The notes under the pieces are model-generated. The model was not told where the DNA came from and ran no database searches. It worked only from the letters and a program-made list of their open reading frames with translations. From NCBI GenBank assembly GCA_947628385.1, contig CANQZS010000007.1, positions 1-18,813 on the forward strand: 18,813 nucleotides of DNA, in the 5' to 3' direction. Below are positions 13,832 to 18,813 of the stretch, piece by piece. Position numbers and translations under genes: made by a program. The stretch comes from an uncultured Clostridia bacterium (GTDB taxonomy: Bacteria; Bacillota; Clostridia; Oscillospirales; Ruminococcaceae). Numbering within the stretch: the first letter of the stretch is position 1; every line of letters starts with the position of its first letter.

Positions 13832-15011
13832 TTTTGTTTTCCTCCTTGATCTCGTTCATAAATTCGGATATACGTTCGACTGCTTCCATAAGATGCTTTA
13901 ATGAATAAGCGTATGAGATCCTTATGTATCCCTCTCCACATTCACCGAAAGCGTCTCCCGGGACAACTGCTACACGGTGCTTTTCAAGAAGCTGTTCACA
14001 GAACTGCTGGCTCGTGAGCCCGCTTGCTTTTATTGACGGGAATACATAGAAAGCTCCCTGAGGGTCAAAGCATGGCAGACCTATTTCATTCAGAGCGTTT
14101 ACAAGCCATCTTCGTCGGATATTGTATTCGTTCATCATGCTTTCGACCTCATGCTCGCAGGATCTCAGCGCTTCTACAGCCGCATACTGTGAAACAGTAG
14201 GGGAGCACATTATAGCATACTGATGTATTTTGAGCATCTGCTTTATTATCGGTTCCGGACCTGCAATATATCCGAGCCTCCAGCCTGTCATTGCAAAGGC
14301 TTTGGAAAATCCGTTTACAAGCAGTGTTCTTTCTTTCATTCCGTCAAGCTGAGTAATGGAAAAATGTTTTTTCTCGAATGTAAGCTCAGCATATATCTCG
14401 TCTGATAGGACGATTATGTCCGTGCCGCGAAGCACCTCCGCGATAGGTTCAATATCCTCTTTTGTCATGATCGCTCCTGTGGGATTATTCGGGAAGGGGA
14501 ATATCAGGAGCTTTGTCTTGTCTGTGATCTTTTCCTTGAGAGCTTCCGCTTTGAGCTTGAAGCCGTCTTTTTCCTTGGTTTCTACAATTACCGGAACTCC
14601 TCCGGTAAGCTCGACTATCGGAGCGTAGCATACAAAGCATGGTTCAACTATTATCACCTCGTCTCCCGGATCTACAAGAGCGCGGATCCCAAGATCAATG
14701 GCTTCGGAACCGCCTACCGTAACGATCACTTCATGCTCCGGATCGTATGATACGCCGATCTTTCTGTTTATATATCCGCAAATGGACTTTCTCAGCTCAA
14801 AAAGACCAGAATTTGCGGTATAAACGGTTTTTCGCTTTTCAAGAGTTGTGATAGCCGCCTGTCTTATTGCCCAAGGCGTAGTGAAATCCGGTTCACCCAC
14901 GCCAAGTGAGATAACATTGTCCATAGTAGCGGCAATATCAAAGAATTTTCTTATTCCCGACGGCTTTAGCTTAGCACATTTTTTGGAAATAAGCTTATCG
15001 TAATCCATCAT
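13824..15011 (-). CDS. PLP-dependent aminotransferase, class I/II
   Basis: A fold-type I aminotransferase of 395 residues, normal for the family. Motifs: ISLGVGEPDFTTP near residue 35-47, YTANSGLFELRKSI, VTVGGSEAIDLGIRAL, FPFPNNPTGA with the carboxylate and PLP-contacting Asn, VLSDEIYAEL with the PLP-binding Asp, and NGFSKAFAMTGWRLGY with the Schiff-base Lys. The closest groups are aspartate/aromatic/PatA-type aminotransferases; the substrate cannot be fixed from sequence alone. The start overlaps the Lrp gene stop by four bases (ATGA), a coupled pair. A regulator-aminotransferase pairing suggests that the Lrp protein senses an amino acid made or used by this enzyme; that is inference. Confidence 0.92.
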   Translation of the reverse strand: MMDYDKLISKKCAKLKPSGIRKFFDIAATMDNVISLGVGEPDFTTPWAIRQAAITTLEKRKTVYTANSGLFELRKSICGYINRKIGVSYDPEHEVIVTVGGSEAIDLGIRALVDPGDEVIIVEPCFVCYAPIVELTGGVPVIVETKEKDGFKLKAEALKEKITDKTKLLIFPFPNNPTGAIMTKEDIEPIAEVLRGTDIIVLSDEIYAELTFEKKHFSITQLDGMKERTLLVNGFSKAFAMTGWRLGYIAGPEPIIKQMLKIHQYAIMCSPTVSQYAAVEALRSCEHEVESMMNEYNIRRRWLVNALNEIGLPCFDPQGAFYVFPSIKASGLTSQQFCEQLLEKHRVAVVPGDAFGECGEGYIRISYAYSLKHLMEAVERISEFMNEIKEENKNG

Positions 15012-15487
15012 GGAGAAACAAATCCCCTTTCATCGTCCGCTTCATTTTCAATGAAAATGCCCTTTTCCTTATAGCGTTTCAGAACGAAATGCGTGGCGGT
15101 AGAGATAACTCCGTCAATGGTGGAAAGCCTCTGGGCAACAAAAAGAGCGACTTCCTTGTAATTCGTTCCGCTTATTGTAACAGCCAGATCAAAAGCTCCC
15201 GACATAAGAGTAAGGCTTTCGACCTCATCGTACATCATGATCGTTCTGGCAATATCGTCAAATCCGCAGTCCGCCTTAGGCGTTACCTTTACCTCAATAA
15301 ATGCGGTAACGGTGTTTTTATCTGCGGCTTCATCATTTACGATAGCGGAATATCCCTTTATAACGCCTTCGTGTTCAAGCTCCCTGATCTTTTCCTCTAC
15401 GGCGGGCTCGGTCATTCCGGTCATAGCCGCAAGCTCTCTGCATGAAAGGCGGGCGTTCTGCTTTAAAAGTCTTATGAGCGTATCCAT
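15008..15487 (-). CDS. Lrp/AsnC-family transcriptional regulator
   Basis: A 159-residue feast/famine regulator. The N-terminal winged helix-turn-helix is visible (LLKQNARLSCRELAAMTGMTEPAVEEKIRELEHEGVIKGY, residues about 7-46). The C-terminal RAM ligand-binding domain follows (AFIEVKV, VESLTLMSGAFDLAVTISG, LSTIDGVISTATHFVLKRYK). GGGAGGAACC precedes the ATG. It overlaps the aminotransferase gene by four bases and heads a three-gene unit with it and ispE. Lrp proteins often autoregulate; the promoter is compact and lies inside the end of the PHP gene. Confidence 0.93.
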   Translation of the reverse strand: MDTLIRLLKQNARLSCRELAAMTGMTEPAVEEKIRELEHEGVIKGYSAIVNDEAADKNTVTAFIEVKVTPKADCGFDDIARTIMMYDEVESLTLMSGAFDLAVTISGTNYKEVALFVAQRLSTIDGVISTATHFVLKRYKEKGIFIENEADDERGFVSP

Positions 15488-15521
15488 AAATTGGTTCCTC
15501 CCTAAAAATAAGCTTTTCTAA

Positions 15522-15550
15522 ATTATACTACAAAAAGATCCGATTGTCTA
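15522..15550 (-). promoter_or_regulatory. Sigma-A promoter of lrp-aminotransferase-ispE
   Basis: Minus strand TAGACA (15550-15545), 17-base spacer, then perfect TATAAT (15527-15522), about 35 bases before the lrp start. The -35 box contains the TAG stop codon of the upstream PHP gene (15550-15548), so the two genes abut with no terminator. Confidence 0.75.
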
Positions 15551-16387
15551 TATTTTTATGAAATTAGGTTTACGTTCTTTGAAAAAGCACAGATATTTGA
15601 ATCCGGCGGCAAGCGCGATCTCCGCTCCGTCGGAGATCCCTTTGCCGAGATCCTCCGAGCAGTGCGCGTCGGAACCGAGGGAAAGCACCTCTCCGCCCAT
15701 TTCTTTGAACATTTTTACCCAATAAAGGTCAGGAAAGGCTTTTCCGTAAGCCTGACGCAGACCGCTTGTGTTTATCTCTATGCCCTTTCCGTTTCCGATC
15801 AGTGTTCTGAAGCAGCAGCGGATAATTTCCTCATATTTTGACATATCGACCTTTATGCCCTTATCGCCCTCGATATATCTTAATGGGTAGGTGATATGTC
15901 CCAGAATATCAAATTTATTCCACTTGCATAAGCTATACATATTATCGTAATACATTTTAAGGAGAGTGTCAACATCATTTTTTGAATAATCAATGAACGC
16001 AAAGTCATCATATGAAACCACCTGATGTATTGAGCCGATCACAAAGTCAAGACGCTTATCCGCGGCGATAGAATCTGCAAGTCCAAGATCTAATGGAGCC
16101 TGTCCAAGCTCGATACCGCACAGGAAATTTATTTTATCCTTGTATTTTTCTTTAAGAACGGTATTTTCTTTCATTGACTTTTCAAAATCGGCTCCGAAAT
16201 CATATGTATCATACTCGTTGGGTTCAGCTCCGTAATGTTCGATTGAGAACCACCTGTTCACCTCGCAGTGATCGGTCAGCGCATATGCCGAAAGTTTGTG
16301 CTTAATGGCGGTTTTCAGCATATCCTCTGCGGAGGAATTGCCATCGGGGCTGTTGGTTGAATGTGTGTGACAATCAATTAGATTCAT
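15548..16387 (-). CDS. PHP-domain phosphatase, histidinol-phosphatase HisJ/HisK family
   Basis: A 279-residue metal-dependent phosphoesterase. PHP metal-binding motifs are all present: DCHTHSTNSPDG (residues 5-16), ALTDHCEVN, CGIELG, IGSIHQV, ILGHITYP, EINTSG and LGSDAH near the C-terminus. This fits the HisJ-type histidinol-phosphatases, which act in the penultimate step of histidine synthesis. No other his gene is nearby, so the substrate could be another phosphate ester. ATG 16387 has AAAGGAT about nine bases upstream. It is divergent from the DUF2798-type gene. Its 3' end overlaps the lrp promoter. Confidence 0.88.
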   Translation of the reverse strand: MNLIDCHTHSTNSPDGNSSAEDMLKTAIKHKLSAYALTDHCEVNRWFSIEHYGAEPNEYDTYDFGADFEKSMKENTVLKEKYKDKINFLCGIELGQAPLDLGLADSIAADKRLDFVIGSIHQVVSYDDFAFIDYSKNDVDTLLKMYYDNMYSLCKWNKFDILGHITYPLRYIEGDKGIKVDMSKYEEIIRCCFRTLIGNGKGIEINTSGLRQAYGKAFPDLYWVKMFKEMGGEVLSLGSDAHCSEDLGKGISDGAEIALAAGFKYLCFFKERKPNFIKI

Positions 16388-16481
16388 TTCATACTATCCT
16401 TTCAAATATTTTTAATAAAATTTGTATAAAAACACGAAAAAGCCAAGCAGCTTTCTCTGAATTTTTAAGACTATTTTCCAC

Positions 16482-16510
16482 TTGACACCAATTTTCATTT
16501 GTGATAAAAT
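16482..16510 (+). promoter_or_regulatory. Strong sigma-A promoter of the DUF2798-type gene
   Basis: Perfect TTGACA (16482-16487), 17-base spacer, TAAAAT (16505-16510). Transcription would begin near 16517, leaving a leader of about 140 bases before the ATG at 16658. Confidence 0.8.
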
Positions 16511-16516
16511 AATATC

Positions 16517-16657
16517 CGTTGAAAACAACTAAATTTTATGATCGTAAAACGACACACGTAGCGCATTTGCGCGTAAATCTGATAACGGTACACAGCGATT
16601 CGGATCTGCGCCTTTTATGCTGACGTGTGTTTTTTTGCGCGGAAAGGAACTTTTATT
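16517..16657 (+). promoter_or_regulatory. Structured 5' leader, riboswitch-like or attenuator, class not recognised
   Basis: The leader has an outer stem ACACACGT (16552-16559) with ACGTGTGT (16623-16630), directly followed by a T-run to 16636, i.e. terminator-like. Inside are a GCGCA/TGCGC hairpin (16561-16572), an unpaired-looking purine-containing stretch and a second weakly paired region around 16593-16611. The TGCGC sequence recurs at 16607-16611 and 16636-16640, allowing alternative pairings. The 3' T-run is followed at once by the ribosome site GGAAAGGAA. I compared it mentally with common riboswitch classes and did not recognise it. Confidence 0.5.
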
Positions 16658-17236
16658 ATGCCAAGAAATCAATTCCAGAGAATGATATTTGCCCTTATTA
16701 CGGTGATAATCACAGTTCATGCCTATGTTTTCTATAGCCTTTACGTTGTGAATGGCAGCGCGCTTATGGAAGCAAACAATGCGGAAAGCGTTCTTTCTGC
16801 AATAAACAAGCAAGGAGGCGTACTTATGTGCGGTTCTCTTGTTCCGATCTGGGCGGTAGTTATCACGGAGTTCATGCTTGCGTATCTTCTGGAAAATCTT
16901 CTGGGAAGCCCGCTTTCATTCAAGCTTGCGTGTAAAGTATTTGACCCTGTCAACACACATCCGGTGATTTTTGAAACGGCAATAATCTGCGCGACGGTGG
17001 GGATCATGTGTCCTGCTATGAGCTTTATTGCGGCATTTTTGTATTATCCGTATTACAAGGGCTTCGATGCTGTGGCATTTCTTGCCAACTGGCTGAAATT
17101 AGTATGCTTCAATTTCCCGTTTGCGTTCTTTTCACAGCTGTTTTTTATTCAGCCGTTTGTAAGGACAGTGTTCAAGCTCATATTTGCCAAGGATATTAAG
17201 GCAAGAGCTCTGATAGAACCGGAAAAAGCAGTTTGA
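16658..17236 (+). CDS. Four-helix membrane protein, DUF2798-type repeat
   Basis: A 192-residue integral membrane protein of unknown function. Hydrophobic segments lie at about residues 8-31, 58-80, 108-137 and 149-180, forming two similar two-helix halves. Each half ends in a comparable phrase (LGSPLSFKLACKVFDP and QPFVRTVFKLIFAKD), which fits the DUF2798 duplication. The N-terminus MPRNQFQRMIFALITV also resembles that family. The frame is open from an ATG at 16625, but that lies in the leader T-run region. ATG 16658 has GGAAAGGAA at a good distance and is chosen. The strong promoter and structured leader suggest regulated expression. No transport or enzyme motif is visible. Confidence 0.75.
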   Translation: MPRNQFQRMIFALITVIITVHAYVFYSLYVVNGSALMEANNAESVLSAINKQGGVLMCGSLVPIWAVVITEFMLAYLLENLLGSPLSFKLACKVFDPVNTHPVIFETAIICATVGIMCPAMSFIAAFLYYPYYKGFDAVAFLANWLKLVCFNFPFAFFSQLFFIQPFVRTVFKLIFAKDIKARALIEPEKAV

Positions 17237-17323
17237 AAATATTTCCTGCATGGCAAAACCTAAAGACCTTTATTTTATTATAACACATTTTCCAAAAAAA
17301 TAACATATATTTTGTGAAAAAAA

Positions 17324-17339
17324 CATACAAAATTGTATG
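17324..17339. promoter_or_regulatory. Palindromic site upstream of the ACT gene, possible operator
   Basis: CATACAA and TTGTATG are perfect inverted seven-base arms separated by AA, centred about 45 bases before a TATAAT (17375-17380). The spacing and symmetry fit a dimeric repressor or activator site. The region is very AT-rich, so chance is possible. Confidence 0.35.
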
Positions 17340-17374
17340 ATTTTCGCCTTTTATTTTTTGTAAATTTGTGATAT

Positions 17375-17380
17375 TATAAT
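17375..17380 (+). promoter_or_regulatory. -10 element of the ACT-DUF711 operon
   Basis: A perfect TATAAT lies about 35 bases before the ATG. No convincing -35 box is found 16-18 bases upstream (TATTTT at 17352-17357 is poor), so this promoter may need an activator. Confidence 0.4.
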
Positions 17381-17414
17381 ATGTGTATTTTTATAGCAGC
17401 GGAGGGGCATGAAA

Positions 17415-17684
17415 ATGAGAGCAGTTGTTACAGTTATCGGAAAGGATACGGTGGGAATTCTTACCAAAGTAAGCGGTATCTGCACAGAATTTAACGCTAA
17501 CGTTATTGAAGTCACTCAAAGCGTTTTGCAGGATATGTTCGCTATGATAATGCTGGTGGATATTTCCCGCCTTAATAAGGATTTTACCGAGCTCGTAGGT
17601 AAAATGACGGAGCTTGGTAACGAACTCGGTCTCCAGATACACACCATGCATGAGGAGATCTTTGAATCCATGCACAGAATATGA
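17415..17684 (+). CDS. ACT-domain protein, UPF0237 family
   Basis: An 89-residue single-domain protein. MRAVVTVIGKDTVGILTKVSGICTE is the beta-alpha start of an ACT fold, with the GxDTVGI ligand-loop pattern, and FAMIMLVDIS follows as the next strands. ACT domains bind amino acids and small ligands. An ATG at 17409 is in frame but lies one base from GGAGGGG (17401-17407); ATG 17415 has proper spacing and matches family length. It is followed 19 bases later by a UPF0210/DUF711 gene. The same pair occurs in streptococci and many Clostridia, suggesting that the ACT protein is a regulatory partner (inference). Confidence 0.9.
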   Translation: MRAVVTVIGKDTVGILTKVSGICTEFNANVIEVTQSVLQDMFAMIMLVDISRLNKDFTELVGKMTELGNELGLQIHTMHEEIFESMHRI

Positions 17685-17703
17685 CTTTGAACAGGAGCTT
17701 TTT

Positions 17704-18813
17704 ATGATAAACGTTCATGATATACTTGAAACTATACGTATGATACAGGACGAGTGCCTTGATATTCGTACTATCACTATGGGAATATCACTGCTTGACT
17801 GTATCGACAGCGATATAGACAAAGCCTGCACAAAGGTTTATGATAAGATAACAAGATGCGCTGAAAATCTTGTTAAGGTCGGGGAGAATATCGAAAAGGA
17901 ATACGGTATCCCTATCATAAACAAAAGATTGTCCGTTACACCTATAGCCATTGTTTCCGCAGCCTGCTCGGAAAGTCCGGTGAAATTTGCGCTTGCTATG
18001 GAAAGATCGGCAAAGGCTTGCGGAGTGAATCTTATAGGAGGCTATTCGGCTCTCGTACAGAAAGGATTTTCTGCGGGAGATGAAAGACTCATCGAATCTA
18101 TTCCGGAAGCGCTCGCTTCCACATCATGCGTATGCTCGTCGGTAAACGTAGGCTCTACAAAGACCGGCATAAACCTTGACGCTTGCAGAATGATGGGCAG
18201 GATCGTCAGGAAAAGCGCTGAGATGACCGTTGACGACCAGTGCTTCGGCGCTGCAAAGCTTGTGGTCTTTTGCAATGCAGTTGAGGATAATCCTTTTATG
18301 GCAGGAGCTTTTCATGGCGTAGGAGAGCCTGACTGTATTATAAATGTAGGCGTTTCGGGTCCCGGCGTAGTGCGCTCGGCGTTAAAAAAATATCCTGACG
18401 CCAACATTACCGAGATTTCTGACATAATCAAAAAGACGTCATATAAGATAACCCGTGTGGGACAGCTCGTAGGCGTTACCGCGTCTGAAAGGCTGGGAGT
18501 TCCATTTGGAATAGTGGATCTTTCTCTTGCTCCTACTCCTGCGGTAGGCGACAGTGTGGCATATATCCTTGAAGAGATCGGTCTTGAAAGGTGCGGCGCG
18601 TGCGGAACAACTGCGGCTCTTGCACTCCTGAATGATGCGGTCAAGAAAGGCGGAGTAATGGCTTGCTCAAGGATAGGCGGTCTTTCGGGAGCTTTCATAC
18701 CCGTTTCAGAGGACGCGGGAATGATCGCTGCTGCGGAATGTGGAGCGCTGGCTATAGAAAAGCTGGAGGCTATGACTGCCGTATGCTCGGTAGGTCTTGA
18801 TATGATATGTATT
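17704..18813 (+). CDS. UPF0210/DUF711 family protein, 3' end beyond window
   Basis: The frame is open from ATG 17704 (AGGAG at 17693-17697) to the window edge, 370 codons without a stop; family members are about 450 residues, so the C-terminus is missing. The start MINVHDILETIRMI with DIRTITMGISLLDC, then VNVGSTKTGINLDACRMMG, NAVEDNPFMAGAFHGVGEPD, VGVSGPGVV, GVPFGIVDLSLAPTPAVGDSVA and GACGTTAALALLND, are characteristic of this family. Its biochemical function is not established as far as I know. It is paired with the ACT gene upstream. Confidence 0.9.
   Translation, partial: MINVHDILETIRMIQDECLDIRTITMGISLLDCIDSDIDKACTKVYDKITRCAENLVKVGENIEKEYGIPIINKRLSVTPIAIVSAACSESPVKFALAMERSAKACGVNLIGGYSALVQKGFSAGDERLIESIPEALASTSCVCSSVNVGSTKTGINLDACRMMGRIVRKSAEMTVDDQCFGAAKLVVFCNAVEDNPFMAGAFHGVGEPDCIINVGVSGPGVVRSALKKYPDANITEISDIIKKTSYKITRVGQLVGVTASERLGVPFGIVDLSLAPTPAVGDSVAYILEEIGLERCGACGTTAALALLNDAVKKGGVMACSRIGGLSGAFIPVSEDAGMIAAAECGALAIEKLEAMTAVCSVGLDMICI

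Overview
The window looks like part of a Firmicutes (Clostridia) chromosome, most likely a Ruminococcus-like member of the Oscillospiraceae. The basis is gene order (priA-def-fmt-metallopeptidase-rsmB-rlmN-prpC-prkC-rsgA-thiN-spoVM), AGGAGG-type ribosome binding sites, TTG/ATG starts, moderate GC and a SpoVM-type sporulation peptide. The genus is an inference; the order-level call follows from the conserved gene cluster.

Region 1 (1-9973, + strand) is one long, tightly packed operon. It begins inside priA (replication restart helicase), then def and fmt (deformylation and formylation of initiator Met), a membrane zinc metallopeptidase, rsmB and rlmN (rRNA methylation), the prpC/prkC phosphatase-kinase pair, rsgA (30S maturation GTPase), thiN (thiamine pyrophosphokinase) and a 29-residue spoVM with a TTG start. 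This matches the B. subtilis arrangement except that rpe is missing between rsgA and thiN. A strong intrinsic terminator with eight T residues follows spoVM.

Region 2 (about 9883-10327) has no credible gene. It is a mosaic of about nine perfect or near-perfect hairpins, bounded by related inverted arms and by an 11-bp direct repeat. It looks like a composite palindromic repeat element inserted between two transcription units. A bidirectional-type terminator closes it.

Region 3 (10328-12670, - strand) is a two-gene McrBC-type operon with its own promoter. McrB consists of the AAA+ GTPase core alone, starting eight residues before the P-loop. McrC appears full-length, but the expected (D/E)-x-K of its PD-(D/E)xK nuclease fold reads R-F-K. 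This is the most interesting protein system here: a McrBC pair lacking both the usual targeting domain and a recognisable nuclease site.

Region 4 (12760-16387, - strand) holds hisJ-like PHP phosphatase, an Lrp/AsnC regulator, a class I/II aminotransferase and ispE. The last three overlap and share a good sigma-A promoter embedded in the end of the PHP gene. A terminator hairpin lies downstream of ispE.

Region 5 (16482-18813, + strand) holds a four-helix DUF2798-type membrane protein behind a strong promoter and a structured leader ending in a stem plus T-tract (riboswitch-like, class not recognised). It is followed by an ACT-domain protein and a UPF0210/DUF711 protein that runs off the right edge.

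No tRNA, rRNA, CRISPR array, transposase gene or recognised riboswitch class was seen.
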